Of a stretch of DNA of 43,705 nt, positions 8,716 to 17,830 are shown piece by piece (the stretch's first letter is position 1; each line of letters starts with the position of its first letter). The notes under the pieces were generated by a model, which searched no databases, was not told the origin of the DNA, and saw only the letters and a program-made list of their open reading frames with translations. The DNA is from a bacterium (GTDB lineage Bacteria > Patescibacteriota > Minisyncoccia > UBA6257 > GWB1-50-10): the NCBI GenBank assembly GCA_027310365.1, contig DAIDAY010000005.1, forward strand, positions 1-43,705. The letters run 5' to 3'. The position numbers were made by a program, and so were the translations under genes.

Positions 8716-9427
8716 TTTTGTTTTTTTTATTTTTTATTTGACTTTTTACTGTTTACCCCGTCTTTTTGGGACGGGACCGACCTTTGGTTTGTTTTTTTTG
8801 GAATACCGCCCTGCGAACCTTTTCGACCCCACCGCAAATATTTCAAGATTCAAATATTTAAAGCGGGAAGCCCACCGACGGTACTAGTAACTTTGGATCG
8901 GGTAAGTCAACCGCTCCCGCTCAGGCTGCTTCCGGGTCGTCGCCCCAGTTTGAGCCTTCGCGGTGCCGGTTTGCTTACCTTTTTTGCATGTGCCGACGAA
9001 AACGAAACCCTCGTTTCCGGAAGCGAGGGTAGGGCTAAACAAACTGCTCATCTCAAAAAGAATGCCCGCCGTGAGGCGGACAAAAACACGCAGTTTCCTT
9101 AGCGGCAAAGACCTCACTTCTCAGCCACTAACTTGAAATCCATTATAACAAAATACGCTGAACTTTCAACAATCGGCGCTTTCCTCTCCTTGGCTGTCAA
9201 TAAATAAAACGAGGAAATATATGAAACGTTACTCAGGAACAGACAAAGAGATAATACGAGAAAAGTTAGTTTTTATGCAGGCTTTTGGCGGTTACCATGA
9301 GTTATTCGGCTTTATGGCGAGTTTAGCCTGACTGCCACTGGCAGCAAATCCACGCTCCTTGAAGGTATCTCCTCGGCGGATAGACGATTCAACGTCTTTC
9401 CACCTCTTTACAACATCTTCCATCCGG
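8716..9427. other. Long intergenic region with hairpins, no clear gene
   Basis: It contains the leader hairpin of the S-layer gene, a CCCTCG/CGAGGG stem near 9008-9030 and a GCCCGCC/GGCGGAC stem near 9063-9082. ORFs through it are of low complexity and follow these palindromes. The stretch may hold an unrecognised structured RNA; I find no tmRNA, RNase P or SRP signature in it. One short ORF with a good ribosome-binding site is listed separately. Confidence 0.4.
9221..9331 (+). CDS. Possible 36-aa small protein
   Basis: ATG at 9221 follows GAGG by six bases, a good ribosome-binding site, and the peptide begins MKRYSGTDKEIIREKL and ends FGGYHELFGFMASLA. I do not recognise it. It could be the N-terminal fragment of a longer broken gene. 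An antisense 43-codon ORF covers about 9294-9425 on the minus strand, so coding status is doubtful. Confidence 0.25.
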   Translation: MKRYSGTDKEIIREKLVFMQAFGGYHELFGFMASLA

Positions 9428-10195
9428 TTATAGCTTCCAGCTCACCGTGACCAAAATAAGCGAGGAGATAACGATAAAAATAGTCATTTCCCGGAAGACG
9501 AAATTGAGGTTCAGGAGGCCGTTTTCTTTGGCTAAAACCATGTCGCGAGATATGAGAAAAAGGAGGGTGACGAGGGCGGCGGCATTCACGAATCCCAGCG
9601 GAAGATACCTTGCGAGAAATCCGACCTCCGCCGAGGCTAATCCGAGCGCAAATCCCGCAATGCGGGTTTTCCGGGACTCAGGAAGGCCGAAAACGCGCGA
9701 AAATTCCCTGAAGAGAAAATACACTACGGCAAAACTGAACACTATCCAAAATAATTCGCTCCACAAGGGAACTCCGGAAAAGGGCGGGCGACGCAGGAAA
9801 AGAGCGACGAAAAAGGAAAGGGTGAGAACCGTGCTGTGGAGGGCGTACGTAAACGAACGCATCGAGAAGAGCGAGTTCATAAGGCCGAAGATTATGAAGA
9901 CGATTCCCGCATAGGTGAGGAGGGGGATAACAACGAGAAGCCCCGGAGGAACCTCGGCCACGATGAGAAGAAAAACGATCTGGGCGAGCCAGAACGAAAA
10001 CCGGAAGTTTTTCTTTTCCGTTTTTTCGGAAAGATACATCCAGAGGGCGATAAAGAGAAACCCCAGAACGGTGAAAAAGGAAAGACCGGCGGCAAAAACG
10101 AGGAAGAGCGCAACCGCTCCGGCGGCCGCTTTGCCCCCGCATCGAGAAAAGACTGCGGAGTTCGCGTGTTCTTTCATCCATGGTACTATTCGCAT
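9428..10195 (-). CDS. Multi-pass membrane protein of unknown function
   Basis: 255 residues, strongly hydrophobic with about seven or eight membrane segments. A charged loop (SEKTEKKNFRF) follows the second segment and RRPPFSG follows a later one. No family motif is recognised. The ATG at 10177 (MKEHANSAVF) is an alternative start. It lies downstream of clpB on the same strand with a 76-base gap, so it may be weakly co-transcribed. Confidence 0.6.
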   Translation of the reverse strand: MRIVPWMKEHANSAVFSRCGGKAAAGAVALFLVFAAGLSFFTVLGFLFIALWMYLSEKTEKKNFRFSFWLAQIVFLLIVAEVPPGLLVVIPLLTYAGIVFIIFGLMNSLFSMRSFTYALHSTVLTLSFFVALFLRRPPFSGVPLWSELFWIVFSFAVVYFLFREFSRVFGLPESRKTRIAGFALGLASAEVGFLARYLPLGFVNAAALVTLLFLISRDMVLAKENGLLNLNFVFREMTIFIVISSLILVTVSWKL

Positions 10196-10271
10196 CGGGT
10201 ATCAAATAAACGCCACCGGTAAATTTTCCCTACGTTCCGACTCAAACGCTTGCCTTTTCTCGGTGCGGGGG

Positions 10272-12905
10272 TTACTGATTGACCCCCACTTTGTCCGACT
10301 TATCAATGAAGATGGTAACTTCTTTGCCATCCTTGAGAAGCCCCTTTATCATCTTATCGGCCAGTGTGTCGACTACCACCTTCTGAATGAGACGCTTGAT
10401 CGGCCGTGCGCCGTAATTCGGGTCGAATCCGTTCTTCACGATGTATTTTTTCACTTCCGGCTTCACGTTTAGCGCGATACCGCGCGCCGCAAGCCGCCGC
10501 TCCACCTCCGCAAGCTGGATGTCGACGATCCGTTCGATGTCTTTGGGGGCAAGGGACTTGAAAACGACTATCTCGTCCAGCCGGTTCAAAAATTCGGGCT
10601 TGAAAGTTTCCCGGAGGGATTCCATCGCCCGCTCCTTGAATCGCTCTTCCTTCTCCTCGACTTCCCGCGACTCGCCGCCCGAAAAGCCCAAGCCGGACAT
10701 CTGCTTGAAGTAGGCGCTCCCGACGTTCGATGTCAGGATAATGACTGTATTCCTGAAATTGACCGCTTTCCCCTTGCTGTCGGTCAGCCTCCCATTGTCC
10801 AAAACTTGGAGAAGGATGTTGAAAACCTCGGGATGCGCCTTTTCGATTTCATCGAAAAGAATGAGGCTGTACGGCCGGTGCCGGACGATTTCAGTCAATT
10901 GCCCCCCTTCTTCGTGGCCGACGTATCCCGGCGGAGAGCCGATGAGGCGCGATACCGTATGCCGTTCCATGTATTCCGACATGTCGATCCTCACGAGCGC
11001 TTTCTCGTCATTGAACATGAACTCCGAAAGGGCCCGCGCCAGCTCGGTTTTTCCGACGCCGGTCGGCCCCAGAAACAGGAAAGAACCGGACGGCCGGTCC
11101 TCGTCCGCCAAGCCGACCCGCGAGCGCCGGAGCGCACGCGCGACCGCCTCGATGGCTTCCGCCTGGCCGACGACTCTCTCGCCAAGTTCCTCTTCCATTC
11201 TCGAAAGCTTCTGGATTTCCGATTCCAGCATTTTGGAAACAGGAATGCCCGTCCATCGCGAAACGACCGTTGCGATGTCTTCTTCGTCGACGACTTCTTT
11301 GATGAACTGGCGCCCCTTTTTATTTTCTCCGCCCGAAGCATTTTCAACCTTGGCGTATTCCTTTTCGGCCTTGGGAAGCTCGCCGTACCGGATCTCGGCA
11401 ACTTTGTCGAACGCTCCCTCGCGCTCGGCTATTTCGGCCCCTCTTCTCAAATCTTCTATTTTTTTCCTCAAATCATGGAGGCCGCTCGCGCCTTTTTTCT
11501 CGCTTTCCCATCGGGCGGAAAGTTTCGCATCTTCGCTCTTCAATTTCTTGAGTTCCGCATGAATCTCCCTGAGCCGCACAGGCGTTTTCTTCGATCTGTC
11601 TTTCGCCCGGGCGGACTTTTCTATCTCGAGCCGCGCGATTTCTTTCCGCAGCCGCTCGATTTCCGAAGGAATGCTGTCCGACTCGAGCCGCCGGGCTGCG
11701 GCAGCTTCGTCAATGAGATCGATCGCCTTGTCCGGCAAGAACCGATCGGTGATGTACCGCGCGCTCAAATTCACGGCCGAGACGATCGCCGAGTCGGTGA
11801 TTTTCAAACCGTGGTGCATTTCATATTTTTCTTTGAGTCCCCGGAGAATGGCTATGGAATCTTCGATGGAGGGTTCTTCCACAAAAACGGGCTGGAAACG
11901 CCGCTCGAGCGCCATGTCTTTCTCAATGTATTTCTGATATTCCTTCAACGTCGTCGCGCCAACCGCATGGAGTTCGCCCCGCGCAAGAGCGGGCTTCAGG
12001 AGATTCGAAGCGTCCACCGCTCCTTCGGCGGCGCCGGCACCCACGATCATGTGGATCTCATCGATGAAGAGAATGATTTTCCCTTCCGCGCGCTCTATTT
12101 CTTTCAAAAAAGCCTTCAAGCGGTCTTCAAATTCTCCCCGAAATTTCGTGCCGGCGACCAAAGACCCGAGATCGAGCGCGATAACTTCTTTGTTTTTTAA
12201 AGGTTCCGGAACGTCGCCCGCGACGATTTTTTCCGCCAATCCTTCCACGATGGCGGTTTTCCCGACGCCGGGCTCTCCAATGAGGACGGGGTTGTTCTTC
12301 GTGCGCCGGGAAAGAACCTGCATCACGCGTCGCAGCTCTTCTTCGCGGCCGACGACGGGGTCCAGTTTCCCCTGCCGCGCTTTTTCGGTGAGGTTCACGG
12401 CATATTTCTCCAAAACCTGGAATTTCGACTCGGGCGTCTCGTCGGTCACCCTCGTCGCTCCCCTCACCTCGCGCAGAATTTTCCCCAAAGAATCCTTCTG
12501 CACTCCGAACCGCAGGAGCAACTCCGCGGCAAGGGAAGGGACCTCGACTAAAGCCGAAAGAAGATGCTCGCAGGAAACGAATTCGTCCTTGTGCCGAAGG
12601 GAAATTTCGCCCGCCTTGTCGAGAATCCTGATAATCTCTTGCGACAGATACATCTGACTCACGGCGCCGCCCGAAGAAAAAACTTTCGGCAGCGCCTCGA
12701 GATTCCGGTACGTCTCTTTCTCGAGATTGGGGACGTCCGCGTTCGCCCGCTCGAGGATCGGATGCACGAGCGTCGTCTCGTCATCCAGAAGCGCCGCAAG
12801 GAGATGGAGAGCTTTCAACTCTCCGTGGTTGTATCTGGCGACGATTTCCTGCGCACTCTGGAGCGCTTCCTGCGCCTTGATGGTGAAACGCTGAAAATTG
12901 GGCAT
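10272..12905 (-). CDS. clpB: ClpB-type AAA+ disaggregase
   Basis: 877 residues from ATG 12905. Order: Clp N-domain repeats (1-145); NBD1 with Walker A GEPGVGKT (about 210-217) and Walker B ILFIDEIH (about 278-285); a long charged coiled-coil M-domain (about 405-520); NBD2 with [22 protein letters not shown] and the [12 protein letters not shown] pore loop; and a C-terminal lid. The long M-domain and absence of an obvious ClpP-binding loop favour ClpB, which rescues aggregated proteins with DnaK, over ClpC/ClpA. An in-frame ATG 28 codons upstream (12989) exists, but family alignments begin at [16 protein letters not shown] promoter with a CIRCE-like operator precedes the gene, indicating heat-shock control. 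Confidence 0.92.
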   Translation of the reverse strand: MPNFQRFTIKAQEALQSAQEIVARYNHGELKALHLLAALLDDETTLVHPILERANADVPNLEKETYRNLEALPKVFSSGGAVSQMYLSQEIIRILDKAGEISLRHKDEFVSCEHLLSALVEVPSLAAELLLRFGVQKDSLGKILREVRGATRVTDETPESKFQVLEKYAVNLTEKARQGKLDPVVGREEELRRVMQVLSRRTKNNPVLIGEPGVGKTAIVEGLAEKIVAGDVPEPLKNKEVIALDLGSLVAGTKFRGEFEDRLKAFLKEIERAEGKIILFIDEIHMIVGAGAAEGAVDASNLLKPALARGELHAVGATTLKEYQKYIEKDMALERRFQPVFVEEPSIEDSIAILRGLKEKYEMHHGLKITDSAIVSAVNLSARYITDRFLPDKAIDLIDEAAAARRLESDSIPSEIERLRKEIARLEIEKSARAKDRSKKTPVRLREIHAELKKLKSEDAKLSARWESEKKGASGLHDLRKKIEDLRRGAEIAEREGAFDKVAEIRYGELPKAEKEYAKVENASGGENKKGRQFIKEVVDEEDIATVVSRWTGIPVSKMLESEIQKLSRMEEELGERVVGQAEAIEAVARALRRSRVGLADEDRPSGSFLFLGPTGVGKTELARALSEFMFNDEKALVRIDMSEYMERHTVSRLIGSPPGYVGHEEGGQLTEIVRHRPYSLILFDEIEKAHPEVFNILLQVLDNGRLTDSKGKAVNFRNTVIILTSNVGSAYFKQMSGLGFSGGESREVEEKEERFKERAMESLRETFKPEFLNRLDEIVVFKSLAPKDIERIVDIQLAEVERRLAARGIALNVKPEVKKYIVKNGFDPNYGARPIKRLIQKVVVDTLADKMIKGLLKDGKEVTIFIDKSDKVGVNQ

Positions 12906-13004
12906 GATGGTTAAAATTTCTGAATCCTCATTTTTCAATAAATCCTCATGACTCATCTGAGCAATGGCAAAGCGTCGGCCATGAGACATTCTTATGATGC
13001 GTTT

Positions 13005-13053
13005 ATAATACTCTTCTCAGCAAAAATTAGCAAGGAATCAATCCGAGTGCTAA
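13005..13053 (-). promoter_or_regulatory. clpB promoter with CIRCE-like HrcA operator
   Basis: The inverted repeat TTAGCAAGG-N9-GAGTGCTAA lies at 13027-13053; CIRCE is TTAGCACTC-N9-GAGTGCTAA, so one half-site is perfect and the other matches 6 of 9. On the minus strand a -35 (TTGCTA, 13028-13033), 17-nt spacer and -10 (TATTAT, 13005-13010) overlap the operator, so a bound HrcA repressor would block RNA polymerase. Transcription would start near 12998 and give a 93-base leader to the ATG at 12905. Confidence 0.65.
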
Positions 13054-13059
13054 TCGTGC

Positions 13060-14328
13060 TTACTGCCCTGTGGGGCGCTCTTCAAGAGTGACGTTTACCG
13101 TTATTGTTTTACTGCCCCGCTCTACCTGGAGCGTCACCGTATCGCCAACGCTGTATTTCCCGATAAGCGAAAGGAGGGGGTTATTTTCGTCAACGTTCGT
13201 CCCGTTGACCGAAAGGACGATGTCTTCCGCCTGGAGGCCGGCTTTCGCCGCCGGCGATCCGGGAACGATCGCGGGACCGGCATTGTCTCCCCTCAAGAGC
13301 GCGCCGCGACCAACGGACAGATTCTGCTGCTGTGCAACATCGGGAGTTATCGCGAGATACCGCACGCCCACGTACGGCGTTTTGATGGTGCCGCTCTGCT
13401 TCACCGACTCGATATCCTTTTTTACCTGGTTGATGGGGATGGCGAACCCGATACTCTGCGCCCCCGAGACGATCGCCGTATTGATGCCGATCACTTCTCC
13501 TTTCAAATTGAGCAGGGGGCCGCCGGAATTCCCCGGATTGATGGCTGCGTCGGTCTGGATGACATTCTGGAGGGTTTCCGATCCGAAACCGGCGCCGGAA
13601 GCAGTAACGGTTCTCGACAGTCCCGAAACGACGCCGGCGGAAACCGTGTTCCTAAATTCACCCAAGGCGTTCCCGATTGCGATGGCGGTTTGACCCAGCT
13701 GCAATCCGTCCGAATTTCCCAGAGTAACCGTCGGGAGATTCGCCGCGCGTATCTCAACGACGGCGACATCCTGGACCGGGTCCCTTGCGAGGACGGTTGC
13801 CGTGTATTTCTTGCCGTCGTTCAAGAGGACGGTGTAATCGGCCGCCGTATCGGACACCACATGCTTATTGGTGACGATAAGCCCGTCGGAAGAAACGATG
13901 AACCCCGACCCGCCGCCCACTTTCTGTTTCTGCGTCCCTTTTTGGCACGGCGTGTAGATTTGGAAATTGTCGCCGCTGCCGCCGAAAAATTGCTGGAACT
14001 CCGGCGGGAGATTCGAAAATGGATTCAGGGATTGGGAACATTGCTCGATGACGGGAACATCTTTGGCAATGACGATGGAGACGACGGCGGGAGACGCTTT
14101 CTTGACCGCGTCCACGACCTGCGTTTCATAGTCGACGGTCGGCTGGTACGCTTGAACCGGCTGGCTCGCCGGCGAAGCGACGGAGGAGGTTGATGATTTT
14201 CCCGTCAGAAAGCTCCAAATGCTTCCCAGGACATCCGCGTTCGCCGTTCGTGAACTCGCAATCGATCCGACGAAGCCTCCCCCCAAGGCAGCGATTATCG
14301 CCAAAGAAATTATTTTCTTGTTAGACAT
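13060..14328 (-). CDS. htrA: HtrA/DegP-type secreted serine protease
   Basis: 422 residues. An N-terminal membrane anchor or signal segment (5-27) is followed by a low-complexity linker, a trypsin-like domain and one PDZ domain (about 315-410). The catalytic triad is visible: His156 (TNKHVV), Asp187 (RDPVQDVAVV) and Ser268 (GNSGGPL). Such proteases degrade or refold damaged exported proteins. One PDZ domain and an N-terminal anchor match the HtrA/DegS layout. It is 17 bases downstream of the SIMPL gene on the same strand, so the two probably form an envelope-stress operon; the CIRCE element lies between its stop and clpB. Confidence 0.92.
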   Translation of the reverse strand: MSNKKIISLAIIAALGGGFVGSIASSRTANADVLGSIWSFLTGKSSTSSVASPASQPVQAYQPTVDYETQVVDAVKKASPAVVSIVIAKDVPVIEQCSQSLNPFSNLPPEFQQFFGGSGDNFQIYTPCQKGTQKQKVGGGSGFIVSSDGLIVTNKHVVSDTAADYTVLLNDGKKYTATVLARDPVQDVAVVEIRAANLPTVTLGNSDGLQLGQTAIAIGNALGEFRNTVSAGVVSGLSRTVTASGAGFGSETLQNVIQTDAAINPGNSGGPLLNLKGEVIGINTAIVSGAQSIGFAIPINQVKKDIESVKQSGTIKTPYVGVRYLAITPDVAQQQNLSVGRGALLRGDNAGPAIVPGSPAAKAGLQAEDIVLSVNGTNVDENNPLLSLIGKYSVGDTVTLQVERGSKTITVNVTLEERPTGQ

Positions 14329-14345
14329 ATTCTCTTGCGCAAAAA

Positions 14346-15134
14346 TTACCTGATCTCGTACTGCAACGTTACCGAAACGCGGACTTCCTCGGATCCCGCC
14401 TCTATCGAGGGGGCGGGCGCCGCTGCCGATACCGACACTCCCGCGCCAAAGACCGATTTCTCGTTGTATGCGTACCGAGGCTGCGGCACGTTCTGATTCG
14501 TACCGATGGTCAGCAGCCGTCCCACGCTGAAGCCTCCCTCTTTCGCAATTTCCTGGGCTTCCGCCTGGGCCTTTCGGATCGCCTGGCTCCGGGCTTCCGC
14601 CTGAACTACCGTCGGATCATCGATTGTGAAGGTGAGCGACGAAACGTCGTTCGCGCCGCTACCGACGACTCCGGAAAGGATGTCGCCGATTTTTGAAAAA
14701 TCCCTGATTTTCACGTCAGCGCTCTGGCTCACGGTATATCCGACGATTGTCGGCGGCGGACAAGGCTGTACGCTGCTATAGGCAGTGGAACAATACTGGT
14801 AGCGGGGCGAGATGCTGTAATTGGACGTCTGGATGTCCTTTGCGTCGACTCCCTTGCTTTTCACAAAATCAACAGCTTTGTTCATCGCAGTCGTGTTCTG
14901 CGTTTGAAGCGACGCCAAATCTTTGCCGCCTTGCGTCGTCACGCTGAAGGTGAACTCGGCGACGTCCGGCACGGCCGTCGCCTTACCGTCAGCACTGACG
15001 GTAAAACTGCGGTATGACGACGGCTGGACGGCGCTCTCATACGTGCCCGCGGCGGAAATCGCTGCATACCCGACGGCGAGGACCGACAAAAGAACTGCGA
15101 CATAGAGGTACCCCCTTACTTTTTCCGTGTTCAT
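14346..15134 (-). CDS. SIMPL (DUF541) domain secreted protein
   Basis: 262 residues from ATG 15134 (MNTEKVRGYLYVAV), with an N-terminal membrane helix (about 9-26) and then a SIMPL domain: SYRSFTVSADGKATAVPDVA, TQNTTAMNKAVDFVKSKGVD, IQTSNYSISPRYQY, and VGYTVSQSADVKIRD. A CPPPT segment interrupts the usual strand pair and a second Cys lies nearby. The function of the family is unclear; members are periplasmic or exported and often linked to oxidative or envelope stress. It precedes htrA with a short gap. The longer reading to 15191 would put 19 non-family residues in front, so I chose the internal ATG. Confidence 0.85.
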   Translation of the reverse strand: MNTEKVRGYLYVAVLLSVLAVGYAAISAAGTYESAVQPSSYRSFTVSADGKATAVPDVAEFTFSVTTQGGKDLASLQTQNTTAMNKAVDFVKSKGVDAKDIQTSNYSISPRYQYCSTAYSSVQPCPPPTIVGYTVSQSADVKIRDFSKIGDILSGVVGSGANDVSSLTFTIDDPTVVQAEARSQAIRKAQAEAQEIAKEGGFSVGRLLTIGTNQNVPQPRYAYNEKSVFGAGVSVSAAAPAPSIEAGSEEVRVSVTLQYEIR

Positions 15135-15192
15135 TTTCGCATTATACAACAAATGAACGGCAAATGGCAGCGTCGTGCACCTCGATCGCACC

Positions 15193-16605
15193 TCAGATTA
15201 TCTTACCAATTCTTCTGATTGCTTCATCCACCTCCTTTCTCGTCGTTTGAAGCCCAAAGCTGAACCTGACGCTTCCTCTCACTCGCTCTTCCGGAAATCC
15301 CATCGCGGACAGAACGTGCGACGGGGTGAATGCCCTTGCGGAACAGGCCGATCCGGCTGATGCCGCAATGCCCACCCTATCGAACCTTATCAGCATATCG
15401 CCGGCGTACTCGGCGGGAAAAGAGACGTTCAGAATATGGGGCGCTCCCCCCGCAACTGCATCCCGGCAGCCGTTGATGCGCGTCTCCGGGGCGATGTTTT
15501 TCAGTTGTTTCCAAAAATACTTTTTCAGAGCTGCCACTTTCCCTCTTTCTTGCCGCCTGTTTTTCTCCGCACGTTCAACGGCTTCCGCAAAACCGGCGAT
15601 CAAGGGAACATTTTCCGTCCCCGACCGAAGACCGAATTCCTGGCCGCCGCCGGTCACCAGAGGATCAAGGATAGAGGAATTACGGGGGAAAGTTTCACCG
15701 CCGTTGTTCCGTTCCCCCCGCCGCACACAGAGAGCTCCGATTCCCTTGGGGCCGCAAACTTTTTGGCCAGAGATCGTCATAAGATCGACGCCAAGTTTTT
15801 CCATCGCGCAGTCGAAGTACATCAAAGCCTGCGCGGCATCGGTGTGCAGGAGCGGATACGCTGCCTCCGCAACGCCAAAGGAGCGGCTATGTTTTGGCAT
15901 GCTGCCGTTTATCGCCGATGGGTCATTTGAAATCCGGGATTTGACATTCCTAAAATTCCTCACTATCTCAGAAATTTCAGATATCGGCTGAATCGAACCG
16001 ATCTCATTATTCACATACATCACGGAAACGAGGATTGTTCTCTCATCGAGCTCGGCTTCGAGTTTCTCCAGATCGACCATTCCTTCCTTGTTGACCGGCA
16101 CCAGGACAAGCTCGACGCCATCTTCCGCTAAATCATGCGCCGTTTCGAGAACCGACTCGTGCTCGATGGCGCTCACAACGATCTTCGGTTTTAACCAGCT
16201 ATCCCGGTTGAACGGCGCAACATGCTCCGAACGGAATGTCTCAGAGGTGCGGCCGGCCCGGTCATCGGAAGAGCGGGCGCGCCGGGAGCCAATGCCGATT
16301 TTTTCCGCGGGAGAAAAAAGACGGCCGGTTCCGCGAAGAATATGACGAGCCGCCGCAACCACCCCGCGAAGCGCCAGGTTGTTCGCTTCCGTCGCCGAAC
16401 CAGTAAAAATGACCCCCCGGAAATCAGTGCTTACCGCTTTCGCAACGATCTCGCGCGATCGGTCGACGGCAGCCATCGCTTCCTGGCCGAACGAGTGGAG
16501 CGCACCCGGATTCCCGAACTTTCCGGAAAAATACGGAACCATCGCTTGTAAAACCTCACGCCCGACGGGGGTGGAGGCGGCGTAGTCCAAATAAATCTTT
16601 TTCAT
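15193..16605 (-). CDS. Cysteine desulfurase (NifS/IscS family) with two insertions
   Basis: PLP enzyme that takes sulfur from cysteine for Fe-S clusters or tRNA thiolation. 470 residues, longer than the usual 380-400. Visible: IYLDYAASTPV start, FGNPGALHSFGQ, TGSATEANNLAL, SAIEHESVLE (PLP-stacking His), LLHTDAAQA, the PLP lysine in SGQKVCGPKG and the active-site Cys in SAGSACSARAF. Two extra stretches interrupt it: about 45 residues after AARHILRGTGRL (rich in Arg/Ser, ending FNRDSW) and about 30 residues after SEIVRNFRN. Both fall in surface loops of the fold, so activity could survive. No scaffold (IscU) gene is in the window. Confidence 0.88.
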   Translation of the reverse strand: MKKIYLDYAASTPVGREVLQAMVPYFSGKFGNPGALHSFGQEAMAAVDRSREIVAKAVSTDFRGVIFTGSATEANNLALRGVVAAARHILRGTGRLFSPAEKIGIGSRRARSSDDRAGRTSETFRSEHVAPFNRDSWLKPKIVVSAIEHESVLETAHDLAEDGVELVLVPVNKEGMVDLEKLEAELDERTILVSVMYVNNEIGSIQPISEISEIVRNFRNVKSRISNDPSAINGSMPKHSRSFGVAEAAYPLLHTDAAQALMYFDCAMEKLGVDLMTISGQKVCGPKGIGALCVRRGERNNGGETFPRNSSILDPLVTGGGQEFGLRSGTENVPLIAGFAEAVERAEKNRRQERGKVAALKKYFWKQLKNIAPETRINGCRDAVAGGAPHILNVSFPAEYAGDMLIRFDRVGIAASAGSACSARAFTPSHVLSAMGFPEERVRGSVRFSFGLQTTRKEVDEAIRRIGKII

Positions 16606-16711
16606 AAAGGGGATTGAACAACTCGGAGTTTAAAACTCAAACATCGGAACCGAAACGCCAAGCTTGATAGGCGCAAACTTCATTTTTGCATTTCGCATTT
16701 TACCCTTACTT

Positions 16712-17164
16712 TCACTCGGGGATTTCCCTTACGCCGATTTTGCGGGTGAAAAAAAGGATGACGTCCAAACCGACGGCGCTCAAGAACGCAAAGGCGAAGA
16801 GCCCCATACCGCTTAAAATGCCGAGACTCGCCACAACCCAAACGGTCGCTGCGGTCGTCAGGCTCCGCACCCTCTTGCCTTCATGGAGAATAACGCCGGC
16901 GCCCAAAAAACCGATGCCGACGACAATATTTCCAATGACGGACAAAAAGCCGCTGTTCCGCGCCACGACGTCGGGCAGGTTCCCCACCTGAACAACGGAG
17001 GGAAGCGTGAGCCCGACTATCGTGAAAATGGCTGCGCCGGATGCCACCATCAAGTCGGTTCTGATGCCAGCCTCTTTTCCCATGAGCTCGCGTTCAAGGC
17101 CGACAATGGCGCCGACGACGATCGCGACACCCAACCGGAGAAGCATATCAGCGAGAGAAAGCAT
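16712..17164 (-). CDS. MgtC/SapB family membrane protein
   Basis: 150 residues. Four or five membrane segments carry family motifs: GAIVGLEREL, KEAGIRTDLMVASGAA, VGIGFLGAGVIL and RSLTTAATVWVVASLGILSG. This is the short MgtC-N-terminal form without a cytoplasmic C-terminal domain. In other bacteria MgtC inhibits F-type ATP synthase and matters under magnesium limitation; the role here is not known. Confidence 0.9.
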   Translation of the reverse strand: MLSLADMLLRLGVAIVVGAIVGLERELMGKEAGIRTDLMVASGAAIFTIVGLTLPSVVQVGNLPDVVARNSGFLSVIGNIVVGIGFLGAGVILHEGKRVRSLTTAATVWVVASLGILSGMGLFAFAFLSAVGLDVILFFTRKIGVREIPE

Positions 17165-17254
17165 ACGGATTCATTATACCATTTTGAATTTTGAATTTCG
17201 GTTGGACGCCGAAGGAAGAAATCCACGAAGCAAACAATTGTACTTAAAATTCCC

Positions 17255-17830
17255 TCATGCGTACTTTGGATTGGTTTCCTTAACGCCGGCTTCGTGGTTC
17301 ACATGCCGGGCGAGAGCGAAGAAGAGGCTGGAAAGCCGGTTCAAAAATTTCAGAGATTCCGGCGACACTTTCTCCCGCTCGCTGAATTTCACGACAGTCC
17401 GCTCCATGCGGCGCGCGAGAACCCGCGCGAAATCCAGTTTCGCCCCGAGCGGGCTCCCCCCGGGGATGATGAAGCTGTGAATCGGCGGGATTTTGACATC
17501 GATCTCCACGATCACGCTTTCCATGAATGCCGTTTTTTCCCCGTCTATTTTCTTGAAATCTTTCGCCGAATATCCGAAACCGACTGCGGCGACTTCCGCC
17601 TGGAGCATGAACAAACTTTCTTCCACAAAAACCAAAATCTCGTCGAGCGTCAGCTTTTTGATTTTAAAATCTTCTTTGGGTTTTATTGCCGACCGGCAGA
17701 CGCCGATCCACGTGTTCAGCTCATCCAAATCGCCCAACGCATCGAAAAGAAGCGAACTTTTCGACAGGCGCTTGTTGCCGTAGAGGCTCTTTCCTCCGTC
17801 TCCCCGGCCGGTGTAGAAAGTGGTCTTCAT
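17255..17830 (-). CDS. PduO-type cob(I)alamin adenosyltransferase
   Basis: Adds the adenosyl group to cobalamin using ATP. 191 residues from ATG 17830, chosen because GGGAG stands eight bases upstream; the longer reading to 17881 lacks support. Visible: FYTGRGDGGKSLYGNKRLSK (ATP loop), DALGDLDELNTWIGVCRSAI, IIPGGSPLGAKLDFARVLARRMERTVV (the family has IPGG and the RRxER helix). CPR bacteria seldom make cobalamin, so this implies salvage or a cobalamin-dependent enzyme elsewhere in the genome. Confidence 0.88.
   Translation of the reverse strand: MKTTFYTGRGDGGKSLYGNKRLSKSSLLFDALGDLDELNTWIGVCRSAIKPKEDFKIKKLTLDEILVFVEESLFMLQAEVAAVGFGYSAKDFKKIDGEKTAFMESVIVEIDVKIPPIHSFIIPGGSPLGAKLDFARVLARRMERTVVKFSEREKVSPESLKFLNRLSSLFFALARHVNHEAGVKETNPKYA

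Noticed and set aside
8884-9117. 77-codon minus-strand ORF before the S-layer gene
   Set aside because: Low-complexity, tracks hairpins, no family pattern and no ribosome-binding site.
10806-12200. 464-codon open frame on the plus strand
   Set aside because: Antisense to clpB, which has all family motifs; the long open frame follows from GC-rich codon structure.
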